Origin: Candidatus Enterocloster faecavium
Lineage (GTDB): Bacteria > Bacillota > Clostridia > Lachnospirales > Lachnospiraceae
DNA length: 33,575 nucleotides
Assembly (NCBI GenBank): GCA_019118585.1
Contig: DWYS01000059.1
Location: 1 to 33,575, forward strand
Direction of reading: 5' to 3'
A program made the translations under genes and the position numbers. The notes beneath the pieces are model-generated. The model was not told the origin of the DNA. It searched no databases and worked only from the letters and a program-made list of their open reading frames with translations. Positions 16,314 through 24,760 of this stretch are shown here, piece by piece (positions within the stretch are counted from its first letter, which is position 1; every line of letters begins with the position of its first letter).

Positions 16314-17117
16314 CTATAGCATAAACTTTTCTACCACCAGCCCCACTCCGTCCTCATCGTTGGAGGCAGTGATATAGTCCGCTGCCTTTTTTACCGGCAG
16401 CACCGCGTTCTCCATCGCTACGCCCAATCCGGCGTATTGGATCATCGTTAGATCATTGTAGCCGTCCCCGCAGGCGATCATCTGCTCCCGCTTCATCCCC
16501 AGGGAATCCAAAAGCCGCTCCAGGGACTGAGCCTTGTCAATCCCCTTGGGCATGATTTCCAGGAAATACGGCTCAGACCGGTAAACGCTGTAATCCCTTC
16601 CCAGGGCCGCTTTCACCCGCGGTTCCACCATAGCCAGATAATCCCCGTCATCCAGCATGATATATTTGGGAACCGGTCCGGTGACAGCCTTACGCAGGTC
16701 CGCCTGGCAAAGAGGAAGGTGGTTGATCTCTGCTTCGATTTTCGCATAGGGACATTCCTTGTTGTTGGTCAGGATCTGGCTGCCCTGGTAGGTAAGAAGG
16801 TCTACCCGGTGCTCCTCTGCCAGGCCGATGATGCGCTCATTGGCTTCCATCGGAAGGACAGAGGAGAAGACAACCCCGCCCGTGCGGCAGTTGGTGATCA
16901 TTCCTCCGTTAAAGGACAAGATATAACTTCCAAAGCGGGAGAGCTCCAGCTCCCTCGCCAGAGGCTCCACTCCCGCCGTGGGCCTCCCGGATGCCAGCAC
17001 CACGATTTTTCCCCGCTTCTGTGCCTCCATCAGCGCCTCCTTTGTCCGGGGCGTAATCTCCTTGTTCCGGTTGGTCAGGGTCCCGTCCAGGTCCAGTACG
17101 ATCATTTCATAGCTCAT
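16314..17117 (-). CDS. Cof-type HAD-IIB family phosphatase
   Basis: A 267-aa cytosolic phosphatase of the Cof/YidA type, which acts on sugar phosphates, nucleotides or flavin phosphates with broad specificity. Motif I is LDLDGTLTN with nucleophile Asp9 and Asp11; motif II is in VLASGRPTAG; the C-terminal motif IV reads GDGYNDLTMI with metal-binding acidic residues. The IIB cap domain lies between about residues 80 and 190. GGGGAGAG precedes the ATG. It is a single-gene unit with its own promoter at 17228-17256. Exact substrate is unknown. Confidence 0.93.
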   Translation of the reverse strand: MSYEMIVLDLDGTLTNRNKEITPRTKEALMEAQKRGKIVVLASGRPTAGVEPLARELELSRFGSYILSFNGGMITNCRTGGVVFSSVLPMEANERIIGLAEEHRVDLLTYQGSQILTNNKECPYAKIEAEINHLPLCQADLRKAVTGPVPKYIMLDDGDYLAMVEPRVKAALGRDYSVYRSEPYFLEIMPKGIDKAQSLERLLDSLGMKREQMIACGDGYNDLTMIQYAGLGVAMENAVLPVKKAADYITASNDEDGVGLVVEKFML

Positions 17118-17227
17118 CTTATTCTCTCCCCGCTGCGTTCCGTTCTGCGCAGCTGTCCTTTATCAAAATATTTTCAGTCGTCCAGGACCGTGCTTTTTCC
17201 CGCCTTCCATCCTGAACAGTCATAGGT

Positions 17228-17256
17228 ATTGTATCAAAGACCGCAAAAGGGAGCAA
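17228..17256 (-). promoter_or_regulatory. Promoter of the HAD phosphatase gene
   Basis: The minus strand reads TTGCTC, 17 bp, TACAAT. The predicted leader is about 104 nt; I see no riboswitch-like fold in it. Confidence 0.6.
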
Positions 17257-17342
17257 GAAGAATTTGAGGGCTCTCTCACCATTTTCCTCTGCAGCTAATA
17301 TACTAATGCTATACCGACATTCCACAAGGAGACTGTTTGCCT

Positions 17343-18341
17343 ATGAAACGACTGTTTTCCGTCCTGGCTGCTTTATCCCTGTCCCTGGCCTGCCTGTCCG
17401 GCTGCCAGAATGGGGAGAGCGAAAAAGGACTTACCCCCGTTGTTCTGAGTGAGGTGGCTCACTCCATTTTTTACGCCCCCCAGTATGCCGCCATCGAGCT
17501 GGGCTACTTTGAGGAGCAGGGCATTGACCTGACCCTGGTCAATGCGGGAGGCGCCGACAAGGTGATGACCTCCATGATTTCCGGTGACGCGGACATCGGA
17601 TTTATGGGATCAGAAGCCAGCATCTATACTTATGCCAACGGTTCCAAAGACTACGCGGTCAATTTTGCCCAGCTGACCCAGAGGGCCGGAAACTTCCTGG
17701 TGGGAAGAGAGCCCGATGAGGATTTCCAGTGGGCGGATTTAAAAGGAACGAAGGTGCTGGGAGGCCGGGCCGGCGGCATGCCACAGATGGTCTTCGAGTA
17801 TATCCTGAAGAAAAACGGCATTGACCCCAAAACCGACCTGACCATCGACCAGAGCATCGCCTTCGGCCTCACCGCTGCCGCTTTTACCAGCAGCGATGCC
17901 GACTATACGGTGGAATTTGAGCCTTACGCCACCAGCCTGGAGTTGGAAGGCCAGGGCTATGTGGTGGCCTCCCTGGGAACAGATTCCGGGTATGTACCCT
18001 ACACGGCCTACAGCGCCAACAAGAGCTTTGTGGAAGAAAATCCGGAGCTCATCCAGAAGTTCACCAATGCCATCCAGATGGGTCTGGAGTACGTCAACTC
18101 CCACTCCTCAGAGGAGATCGCCAAGACCATCCAGCCTCAGTTTGAGGAAACGCCCCTGGAAAATATCACCGCCATCGTGGAGCGCTACAAAGCCCAGGAT
18201 ACCTGGAAAGAGGACACCATTTTTGAGGAGAGCAGCTTCGATCTGCTTCAGAATATTCTGGAGGAGGCCGGAGAGCTTCCAAAGAGAGTTCCCTATGAGG
18301 ACCTGGTAACCACAGAGTTTTCCAAAGAAGCGCTTCAATAA
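17343..18341 (+). CDS. SsuA/NMT1-like ABC transporter solute-binding lipoprotein
   Basis: A 332-aa extracellular binding protein of the SsuA/TauA/THI5 (NMT1) group, which captures sulfonates, thiamine precursors or similar small molecules. The signal peptide MKRLFSVLAALSLSLACLSGC ends in the lipobox LSGC with Cys21. The mature part has the group features VVLSEVAHSIFYAPQYAAIELGYF and a GGADKVMTSMISGDADIGFMGSE segment. The ATG at 17343 is chosen because it gives a proper signal peptide; AAGGAGA lies about 10 bases upstream, and a TTG two codons earlier is less likely. Its natural ATPase and permease are not adjacent; the best candidates are the pair at 23993-25556. The stop is only 8 bp from the stop of the convergent aldo-keto reductase gene. 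Confidence 0.92.
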   Translation: MKRLFSVLAALSLSLACLSGCQNGESEKGLTPVVLSEVAHSIFYAPQYAAIELGYFEEQGIDLTLVNAGGADKVMTSMISGDADIGFMGSEASIYTYANGSKDYAVNFAQLTQRAGNFLVGREPDEDFQWADLKGTKVLGGRAGGMPQMVFEYILKKNGIDPKTDLTIDQSIAFGLTAAAFTSSDADYTVEFEPYATSLELEGQGYVVASLGTDSGYVPYTAYSANKSFVEENPELIQKFTNAIQMGLEYVNSHSSEEIAKTIQPQFEETPLENITAIVERYKAQDTWKEDTIFEESSFDLLQNILEEAGELPKRVPYEDLVTTEFSKEALQ

Positions 18342-18349
18342 ACTTCTCC

Positions 18350-19195
18350 TCAAAAATAGACTCTCGGCAGATCCGGATGCTCTCCTCCCCATCCGGTCTG
18401 AGGCAGGCAGCGGAGGAAGTAAAAATCCTCCCTGCTGATTTCAAAATCGGGCAGATCCAGGTTTTCCTTCATCCGCTCCATGGAGGAGGACTTAGGAATC
18501 ACCGCAATATCCTGAGCCAGAAGATATTTCAGCAGAAGCTGAGCCGGGGAAACTCCGTATTTGGCGGCGATGCGGACTACTGCCGGCTCTTCCAATACTC
18601 TCCTGCGGCCCAGAGGGCTCCATGCCTGTACCTGGATGCCGTGTTCCCTGCAGTAGGCCACGGCGGCCTCCTGGGTATAGCCCACATGAAGCTCCAGCTG
18701 GTCCACTGCGGGCAAAATTTCCGCCTCTTCCATCAGGGCGTCCAGATGATAGGGCAGGAAATTGCTGACGCCGATAGCCCTCGCTTTTCCCTGACGCAAG
18801 AACTCCTCCAGCGCCTTCCAGCTTCCCCTGTCCAGCTCTTTCCAGTTCTCCGTATCCGGCTCCGGCTTAGGCCAGTGGATCAGGCACAAATCCACATAGT
18901 CAGTCTGAAGGCGCTTTAAGGACTGCTCCACGCTGGCCTTTGTCCGCTCATATCCCAGTTCCGTCTTCCAAACCTTGGTGGTGATAAAGATTTCTTCCCG
19001 GCCAAGCCCGCTCTCCTTTACGGCCTTCCCTACAAATTCTTCATTTCCATAAAAAGCAGCCGTATCCAAAAGCCGGTATCCCGTATCCAGCGCCATGTGG
19101 ATCAGCCGTTCATCGCCGCCGTCCGTACTCTTAAACGTTCCATATCCAATAGCCGGCATCCGAATGCCGCCTTTTAATGTAAAATAGTTTTCCAT
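18350..19195 (-). CDS. Aldo-keto reductase
   Basis: A 281-aa NADPH-dependent carbonyl reductase of the AKR superfamily, close in length and sequence to the 2,5-diketo-D-gluconate reductase/AKR5 type. The catalytic tetrad is visible as Asp44 and Tyr49 (LLDTAAFYGNE), Lys74 (TTKVW) and His107 (LIHWPKP). Cofactor-binding sequences are ARAIGVSNF and the late PKSSSMERMKENLD. The start at 19195 has AGGAGG directly upstream; an earlier in-frame start lacks one. It is the last gene of an operon behind an alcohol dehydrogenase, which suggests paired oxidoreductions of a sugar or polyol. The substrate is not evident. Confidence 0.94.
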   Translation of the reverse strand: MENYFTLKGGIRMPAIGYGTFKSTDGGDERLIHMALDTGYRLLDTAAFYGNEEFVGKAVKESGLGREEIFITTKVWKTELGYERTKASVEQSLKRLQTDYVDLCLIHWPKPEPDTENWKELDRGSWKALEEFLRQGKARAIGVSNFLPYHLDALMEEAEILPAVDQLELHVGYTQEAAVAYCREHGIQVQAWSPLGRRRVLEEPAVVRIAAKYGVSPAQLLLKYLLAQDIAVIPKSSSMERMKENLDLPDFEISREDFYFLRCLPQTGWGGEHPDLPRVYF

Positions 19196-19233
19196 TTTTC
19201 CTCCTGCTCTGTCCAAACGCGCTCTCTGCCGCC

Positions 19234-20277
19234 CTATCCAATGCGGACCGCGTATTTGATGACATTCTCCCTCTTATCCTCAAACAGTTCGTAGGCCTCC
19301 ATAATATGGTCCAAATCGGTCCGGTGGGTAATCAGGCAGCGGGCATCCAGCCTCCCCCCGGCAATTAAATCCATAATCTCCTGGCAGCGGTTTCCATCCA
19401 CACCGCCTGTTTTAAAGATCAAATTTTTTCCATACATATCCGGCAGCGGAAGGATCTGAGGCTTCTCATACATGGCCACCACGCAGACCACCCCGTTGGG
19501 CCTCGCCATCTGCCAGGACATTTCAAAGGTATTTTCCCCTCCTGCTGCCTCGATCACCGTGTCCGCTCCACGCCCCCGGGTCAGGGCCGCAGCTGCCTCT
19601 GCCGGATCCTCCCTCAGAGGATTCACCGCTGCATCTGCCAGTCCCTGCTCCAGAGCCAGCTTCAGCCGGAAATCGTCCACATCCACCGCTATGATATTGG
19701 CCGGGCCGTAAAGCCTGGCGCACATCATGCTGCAGAGCCCTGTGGGGCCGGCTCCAATTACTGCCACCGTATCCGCCGGGTGAATTTCCCCGATGGATGC
19801 CGCCCAATATCCGGTGGAGAGCAAATCCCCTGCAAACAGGGCCGACTCATCCGATACGGAATCCGGAATGGCCGTAAGCCCGTTATCCCCAAAAGGCACC
19901 CGGACATACTCGGCCTGTCCCCCGTCAATCCGGCAGCCCAGAGCCCAGCCCCCCTGAGGGAAGCTGCAGTTATTCACATACCCTCTGCGGCAGAAAAAGC
20001 ATTCGCCGCAGAAGGTCTCCACATTTACCGCCACCCGCTGGCCAGGTTTAAATTTCCTGACTCCTGGTCCTGTTTCCTCCACAACTCCCACAAACTCATG
20101 GCCCAGAATGGTTCCCGGAACCGCTCTTGGAACTGCGCCGTGCTTAATATGCAGATCGCTGGTGCAGATGGAGGCGCAGGTCACCCGCACCAATACGTCC
20201 TGCTCCTCCTTCAGCACAGGTTTCGGCCGTTCTTTCAGACCGATTTTTCCATTCCCTTCAAATACCACTGCTTTCAT
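19234..20277 (-). CDS. Zinc-dependent medium-chain alcohol dehydrogenase
   Basis: A 347-aa MDR-superfamily dehydrogenase that oxidises an alcohol or polyol with NAD(P). Catalytic-zinc ligands are Cys38 (ASICTSDLH), His60 and Glu61 (LGHEFVG). The structural zinc is held by Cys90, Cys93, Cys96 and Cys104 (CGECFFCRRGYVNNC). The Rossmann fold motif is VAVIGAGPTGL near residue 168. AAGGAGA precedes the ATG. It stands 18 bp after the D,D-carboxypeptidase gene and 38 bp before the aldo-keto reductase gene, so the three are probably co-transcribed. Confidence 0.94.
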   Translation of the reverse strand: MKAVVFEGNGKIGLKERPKPVLKEEQDVLVRVTCASICTSDLHIKHGAVPRAVPGTILGHEFVGVVEETGPGVRKFKPGQRVAVNVETFCGECFFCRRGYVNNCSFPQGGWALGCRIDGGQAEYVRVPFGDNGLTAIPDSVSDESALFAGDLLSTGYWAASIGEIHPADTVAVIGAGPTGLCSMMCARLYGPANIIAVDVDDFRLKLALEQGLADAAVNPLREDPAEAAAALTRGRGADTVIEAAGGENTFEMSWQMARPNGVVCVVAMYEKPQILPLPDMYGKNLIFKTGGVDGNRCQEIMDLIAGGRLDARCLITHRTDLDHIMEAYELFEDKRENVIKYAVRIG

Positions 20278-20295
20278 GCGTTTCTCCTTATCTGT

Positions 20296-21543
20296 TTAAA
20301 GCCTCCAGGCCTCCGCCAGGCGCTTCAGATAATCCCGATACCCGGCCTTGGCCACGGCTTCCTTTGTTACGATATCAATATGGCCGATCATGTTCTCTCC
20401 CAGACGGTATTCCAGGATTCCCGCCTTCTGCCCCTGCTCTACCGGAGCCGGCAATGCCTCATCCAGCTTGATCTCCCGTTCTACCGCCGACAGATCCTCA
20501 CCGCTGAGACTTAAATAGGAAAAGGTTCCCCCATATGTCAGTTCCACATCATCCACCACTCCTCCATCCACAGCAGCACGGGGCAGTTCCGGCGGCTGGG
20601 AGTCCTCATAGAGACGGCAGTTGGCATAGCCGTAATTGAGCAGCGTCTGGGCATCTGCAAACCGCGCCTTATAGTCCGGCGCCCCCATGATCACTGCAAT
20701 GAGACGCACTCCATCCTTCTGGGCAGTGGCGGATACACAGTATTTTGCCAGGGAAGTAGAACCGGTTTTCAGTCCTGTCACCTGGAAATTGTTGTTCATC
20801 TTCAGCAGCTTGTTGGTGTTGGCAAGGCCAAATTCCTTGCTCCCCTGGGCCGTCACATGGGTGATGTTCTCCATCCAGATGGTGGCATAGTTGTGAATCT
20901 GCGGATAGCGGTTGATCAGCTCACGGCTCATAACAGCCACATCTCTGGCACTGGTTACGTGGGTGGGGGAATCCGTCAGCCCGCAGCAGTCCTCAAAATT
21001 GGTACTGGTCATCCCCAGACCCTTTGCCCGTTCATTCATCATCCGGACAAATTCCGATTCGCTTCCCGCTATGTATTCCGCCATAGCTACAGAGGCGTCA
21101 TTTCCGGAGGCTACTACAATACACTTGATCAGCGTTTCCACCGTCTGAACCTCCCCCTCCTCCAGAAATACCTGGGAACCGCCCATAGACTTGGCGTAGG
21201 CACTGGTTGTGACCGAATCGGTCATTTGAATTTTTCCGCTCTCCAGGGCATCAAAAATCAGGATCAGCGTCATGATCTTGGTGATGCTGGCGGGACTGCG
21301 CTTCTCATCCCCGTTGTTTTCATAAATCACCTGGCCGGTAGAGGCTTCCATCAATACGGCGGATGGGGCTGATAAATGAAGGTCTGCCGGACTGTCCGCC
21401 GCAGCCGCCTGGCCTGAAAGCTCCCCTCCTGTTTCTGCCCCAGCCGTCCCTGCACAGGCAGCCATTCCGGTTCCCGCCGGCGGGATCTGCATTATGGCCA
21501 TGACGGCGGTCAGCAGCAGCGCGCATATTCGTTTCCTGTTCAT
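20296..21543 (-). CDS. D-alanyl-D-alanine carboxypeptidase (S11, DacF/PBP5 type)
   Basis: A 415-aa secreted or membrane-attached penicillin-binding protein that trims the terminal D-Ala of peptidoglycan stem peptides. After a signal peptide (MNRKRICALLLTAVMAIM...) and a low-complexity Ala/Gly linker, the catalytic motifs are SITK at residues 86-89, SGND (the SxN motif) and KTGS. The C-terminal region (after about residue 320) matches the PBP5-like beta domain. The start at 21543 is fixed by AGGAGA 5-6 bases upstream. Its transcript begins at the promoter at 21585-21612 and likely continues into the dehydrogenase and reductase genes. Confidence 0.95.
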   Translation of the reverse strand: MNRKRICALLLTAVMAIMQIPPAGTGMAACAGTAGAETGGELSGQAAAADSPADLHLSAPSAVLMEASTGQVIYENNGDEKRSPASITKIMTLILIFDALESGKIQMTDSVTTSAYAKSMGGSQVFLEEGEVQTVETLIKCIVVASGNDASVAMAEYIAGSESEFVRMMNERAKGLGMTSTNFEDCCGLTDSPTHVTSARDVAVMSRELINRYPQIHNYATIWMENITHVTAQGSKEFGLANTNKLLKMNNNFQVTGLKTGSTSLAKYCVSATAQKDGVRLIAVIMGAPDYKARFADAQTLLNYGYANCRLYEDSQPPELPRAAVDGGVVDDVELTYGGTFSYLSLSGEDLSAVEREIKLDEALPAPVEQGQKAGILEYRLGENMIGHIDIVTKEAVAKAGYRDYLKRLAEAWRL

Positions 21544-21584
21544 GGCATCTCCTAAAATATTCATTCTAAGAACAATTTACGCCG

Positions 21585-21612
21585 GTTATCAGGAAAGTAT
21601 GCCCGCTGTCAA
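21585..21612 (-). promoter_or_regulatory. Promoter of the D,D-carboxypeptidase operon
   Basis: The minus strand reads TTGACA, 16 bp, GATAAC. The consensus -35 box directly abuts the T-run of the HIT terminator. The predicted leader is about 35 nt. Confidence 0.55.
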
Positions 21613-21664
21613 AAAAGGCTGCCCCGCCTTCCAAAATCATTCCGGTTCCGGGCGAAGCAGCCTT
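21611..21664 (-). terminator. Terminator of the HIT gene
   Basis: On the minus strand AAGGCTGCTTCGCC pairs with GGCGGGGCAGCCTT across a 20-nt loop, followed by TTTTTT. It lies about 50 bp after the HIT stop codon. Confidence 0.88.
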
Positions 21665-21715
21665 CTGTGTTGTTTTCCTTTGATCTGTCCTTTAAATTTC
21701 AGCCTTCTGCTCCCA

Positions 21716-22159
21716 TCAGCCCTGAGCTTTTAAAGCCTGGCGGATGGACTCAGCCATCTCCTCATACTCTGCATCCGTCAGAATGGTGCGTCCGCTGTTC
21801 ATCTCAAAGGTTCCGCCCCACTCTTCTCCTCCTTTATATTTGGGAACAATATGAAAATGCAGGTGGCAGCCCGTATCCCCATAAGCGCCGTAATTTACCT
21901 TGTCCGGATGGAATACCGCATGAACGGCTCTGGAAACCTTTGCCACATCGGCAAAGAATGCATTTCTCTCCTCATCCGTCAGATCGATCAGCTCGCTGAC
22001 ATGCTTGTTGTGAGCCAGCACCACGCGGCCTCTCTTGCTCTGCTCCTTAAATACATACAGAAAACCAGTATCCATCTGGCACACCGGATAGGCGAACTTG
22101 GCAACCAGCTCTCCCTGCATACAATAAGCGCAATTTGGGTCTTTCTTCAGCTCTTCCAT
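21716..22159 (-). CDS. HIT family nucleotide-binding hydrolase
   Basis: A 147-aa histidine-triad protein, a family of nucleotide hydrolases and transferases that act on phosphoramidates or dinucleoside polyphosphates. The triad HLHFHIVPK has His99, His101 and His103. A CAYC pair at Cys10 and Cys13 near the N-terminus could bind zinc, as in related HIT proteins. The start at 22159 (MEELKKDP) is chosen for its AAGGAGAGG 8 bases upstream; an in-frame ATG 10 codons earlier has a weaker site. It is a single-gene unit between promoter 22206-22234 and terminator 21611-21664. Confidence 0.93.
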   Translation of the reverse strand: MEELKKDPNCAYCMQGELVAKFAYPVCQMDTGFLYVFKEQSKRGRVVLAHNKHVSELIDLTDEERNAFFADVAKVSRAVHAVFHPDKVNYGAYGDTGCHLHFHIVPKYKGGEEWGGTFEMNSGRTILTDAEYEEMAESIRQALKAQG

Positions 22160-22205
22160 AGATGAAACCTCTCCTTCTGAAATATTCATGTCCAAAGACA
22201 CCTCT

Positions 22206-22234
22206 AGGATACCACTAACCCAACTGGAATTCAA
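22206..22234 (-). promoter_or_regulatory. Promoter of the HIT gene
   Basis: The minus strand reads TTGAAT, 17 bp, TATCCT. The -10 overlaps one of the GGATACCAC repeats of this spacer. Confidence 0.55.
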
Positions 22235-22388
22235 TTCCTATTTAAATAGGGATACCACCTTTTAACATTTCGTGGTATACTATGAGCACTTAGCGAGGTC
22301 CTTTCGAGCTTAGTGCGAACAATACCTGTCCACTTAACGTGGTATTCCACGAGTTTAGTGGACATGGTATACGATGAGCACCCACTAA
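22207..22388. repeat. Hairpin-rich spacer with recurring GTGGTAT/ATACCAC units
   Basis: This 253-bp spacer before the deacetylase gene holds GGATACCAC twice (22207, 22250), GTGGTATAC (22272), ATACC (22322), GTGGTAT (22339) and TGGTATAC (22365). GGTATACTATGAGCAC near 22274 recurs as GGTATACGATGAGCAC near 22366. The best hairpin is 22322-22370: ATACC/GGTAT, GTCCACT/AGTGGAC and CGTGG/CCACG around a TATT loop. A second hairpin is GCACTTAGC/GCTTAGTGC (22286-22316). Palindrome CCTATTTAAATAGG is at 22237-22250. None is followed by a T-run, so they are not ordinary terminators. Confidence 0.7.
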
Positions 22389-22412
22389 AAAACATTGATT
22401 TATGAGGTTATT

Positions 22413-23891
22413 ATGAGCAGAAATGATTATAGAAAGCGAAAGAATCAGCGCCTGATGCGGCGTTTTTCCCGGCACTTGCCCACATTTGCCGTACTTTTTA
22501 TTTTAACCGTTCTCATCGGCGGCGCCATCTTTGCGGCAGGCCGCTTCCTGCTTCATGGAAGATCCTCTTCCGGCTCCCCGGCAGTTCCGGCCGCGGCCCT
22601 TTCTTCCGCACCGGATTCTTCCGGCCAGAACGTGGAGGAACCTTCCCATGCAGCCACAACAGGCGAAGAGGCAGTTCCCTCAGATGAGGTCAGCCGTTTG
22701 ATCGCTGAGGCAGACAGGGTGGCCGCCGGGTACGATTACGACCAGGCAATCCAGATGATCCAGGAAAATGAAAAGACGGCTGCAGACTCCAGGGGCCAGG
22801 AAGCCATCTCCCGCTATGAGACCGCAAAAGCTGCTCTTGTGGAGGCGGACCCCACCCATATTACCCACGTGTTCTTCCACTCCCTGATCATGGATACCTC
22901 CAAGGCTTTCGACGGAGATGCAGATTCCAAGGGCTACAACTCCGTCATGACCACAAAAGACGAATTTTTGAAAATTCTGGAGGCTATGTACGAGAAAGGC
23001 TACGTTCTGGTGCGGCTCCACGATGTCGCCTATGAGCAGACAGATGAAAATGGAAATACCGGTTTTGTCTATGGAAAGATTATGCTTCCGGAGGGGAAAA
23101 AGCCCTTTGTTATGTCTCAGGATGACCTGTGCTATTACGACTATATGCTGGACGACGGCTTTGCCTCCCGTATCGTAATCGGTGATGATGGAAAGCCTAC
23201 CTGTGAAATGACGCTGGCAGACGGTACTGTCTCCAGAGGCTCCTACGATCTGGTTCCGCTTCTGGAAGATTTTATCGAAGCGCATCCTGATTTCTCTTAC
23301 CGCGGAGCAAGGGCAGTCCTGGCCTTTACCGGCTACCAGGGCATCCTGGGCTACCGGACCGCCGCCTCCTACAGCGACAGTCCCACCTACGAGGAAGACC
23401 GCAGACAGGCAGCTGAGGTAGCACAGTGTCTCCGGGACAATGGCTGGGAGCTGGCCTCCCACAGCTGGGGCCATCTGCAGCTTGGCGTGTCCTCAGATGG
23501 CAGCGGCACCTTCGCCATCTCCGATGAGCGATTCATCACGGACACGGACAAATGGGAAGAGGAGGTTGAATCCCTCATCGGACCAACGGATATTTTACTC
23601 TATCCCTTTGGCAATGATATTTCCGATTTTCACCCCTACACATCGGAAAATTCCCGTTTTTCCTATCTGATGTCCAAGGGCTTCCGGTATTTCTGCAACG
23701 TGGATGCCAGCAAGCCTTACTGGATGCAGAAGGGAACGGACTATTTCCGCATGGCCAGACGAAATCTGGACGGCTACCGTCTCTACGAGGATATGGTCCA
23801 GACGGACCCTTCCAAAAAGCATCTGACCGACCTCTTCGATGCGGCCGATATCTTTGATTCCGCCAGGCCCACCCCGGTAACCTGGTATTAA
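22413..23891 (+). CDS. Membrane-anchored NodB-like polysaccharide deacetylase family protein
   Basis: A 492-aa protein with a basic cytosolic N-terminus, one transmembrane helix at about residues 24-46, a Ser/Pro/Ala/Glu linker, a helical stretch (about 90-140) and an extracellular NodB-like domain. The metal-binding motif is MSQDDLCYYDYM instead of the common TFDD, and the second motif is SHSWGHL with two His. LLYPFGNDISD resembles the motif containing the conserved Arg/Pro of carbohydrate esterase family 4. It probably deacetylates cell-wall or other glycans, but the altered motifs leave activity open. The ATG at 22413 has GAGG five bases upstream; a TTG six codons earlier is unlikely. The leader contains the hairpin-rich spacer. 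Confidence 0.82.
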   Translation: MSRNDYRKRKNQRLMRRFSRHLPTFAVLFILTVLIGGAIFAAGRFLLHGRSSSGSPAVPAAALSSAPDSSGQNVEEPSHAATTGEEAVPSDEVSRLIAEADRVAAGYDYDQAIQMIQENEKTAADSRGQEAISRYETAKAALVEADPTHITHVFFHSLIMDTSKAFDGDADSKGYNSVMTTKDEFLKILEAMYEKGYVLVRLHDVAYEQTDENGNTGFVYGKIMLPEGKKPFVMSQDDLCYYDYMLDDGFASRIVIGDDGKPTCEMTLADGTVSRGSYDLVPLLEDFIEAHPDFSYRGARAVLAFTGYQGILGYRTAASYSDSPTYEEDRRQAAEVAQCLRDNGWELASHSWGHLQLGVSSDGSGTFAISDERFITDTDKWEEEVESLIGPTDILLYPFGNDISDFHPYTSENSRFSYLMSKGFRYFCNVDASKPYWMQKGTDYFRMARRNLDGYRLYEDMVQTDPSKKHLTDLFDAADIFDSARPTPVTWY

Positions 23892-23946
23892 AGTCCGGGA
23901 CTGTCATTGCCCAATTCCAAGACGAACGGTTCCTCCTTTCGGTTCA

Positions 23947-23952
23947 TATAAT
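23947..23952 (+). promoter_or_regulatory. Possible -10 box before the ATPase gene
   Basis: TATAAT stands about 40 bp before the ATG, but no convincing -35 box is present 16-18 bp upstream. The same stretch holds three GGTTC/GAACC units (23924-23975) that could be operator half-sites. Confidence 0.35.
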
Positions 23953-23992
23953 AGACCAAGAAAATACCTTTGAACCTGAAAGGAGCTTCCTC

Positions 23993-24760
23993 ATGACTGC
24001 CAAATTGGAAGTACGCGGGGTCAGCTACTCCTACCACTCTCTGGAAGGTGAGACGCTGGCCCTTTCTGATATATCTTTTTCGGTGGAATCCGGCCAGTTC
24101 CTGGCCATTGTAGGGCCTTCGGGCTGCGGGAAATCCACCCTTCTTTCCCTTCTCTGCGGCCTGCTTTGTCCCGACCAGGGAAAAATTCTTCTGGACGGCG
24201 CGCCTTTATCACGGGACATGAGCAGCGTAGGCTATATGCTTCAGAAGGACCATCTCTTTGAATGGCGCACCATCCTCTCCAACGTTTCCCTTGGACTTGA
24301 AATACGCAAACGCATGGACTCTGATTCCCTGAAAACCCTGCAGGAAATGCTCTCTGCCTATGGATTAAAGGGCTTTGAAAATTCCAGGCCGTCGGAGCTT
24401 TCCGGAGGAATGCGCCAGCGGGCCGCTCTCATCCGCACCCTTGCCTTAAAGCCGGACCTTCTTTTATTGGATGAGCCTTTTTCCGCCCTGGACTACCAGA
24501 CCAGGCTTTCCGTCTGCGATGATATCAGCGCCATCCTGCGCAAAGAAAGAAAAACCGCTGTTCTGGTGACACATGACTTGTCCGAGGCCATCAGTGTTGC
24601 GGACCGTATTCTTATCCTCACCCCACGGCCCGGCCGCGTCAAAGCGGTTCTCCCCATTGAATTTCCTGATTCTTCCTCCCGCCCTCTGGACCGGCGGAAC
24701 TGTCCGGAATTTTCTTCTTATTTTAATCAGGTATGGAAGGAGTTGAAGACAGATGAATGA
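23993..24760 (+). CDS. SsuB/TauB-like ABC transporter ATP-binding protein
   Basis: A 255-aa nucleotide-binding subunit of a nitrate/sulfonate/taurine-type importer. Walker A is GPSGCGKST at residues 41-49, the Q-loop is in YMLQKDHLFEWRT, the signature reads LSGGMRQR, Walker B is LLLLDEPFSALD and the switch His is in VTHDLSEA. AAAGGAG lies upstream of the ATG. Its stop overlaps the start of the permease gene by 8 bp. No binding protein is adjacent; the SsuA-like lipoprotein at 17343-18341 on the same strand is the likely partner. Confidence 0.94.
   Translation: MTAKLEVRGVSYSYHSLEGETLALSDISFSVESGQFLAIVGPSGCGKSTLLSLLCGLLCPDQGKILLDGAPLSRDMSSVGYMLQKDHLFEWRTILSNVSLGLEIRKRMDSDSLKTLQEMLSAYGLKGFENSRPSELSGGMRQRAALIRTLALKPDLLLLDEPFSALDYQTRLSVCDDISAILRKERKTAVLVTHDLSEAISVADRILILTPRPGRVKAVLPIEFPDSSSRPLDRRNCPEFSSYFNQVWKELKTDE

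Noticed and set aside
17119-17325. A 68-aa minus-strand frame upstream of the HAD gene
   Set aside because: It has no ribosome binding site and overlaps the predicted HAD promoter; I regard the 225-bp spacer as regulatory.
22207-22388. A T-box or known riboswitch in the hairpin-rich spacer
   Set aside because: No T-box bulge sequence, known aptamer consensus or T-run terminator is present.
23892-23992. A thiamine (TPP) riboswitch before the SsuB-like ATPase gene
   Set aside because: A stretch reading AACCTGAAAGGAG looked suggestive, but the conserved CTGAGA element and the second arm are missing.
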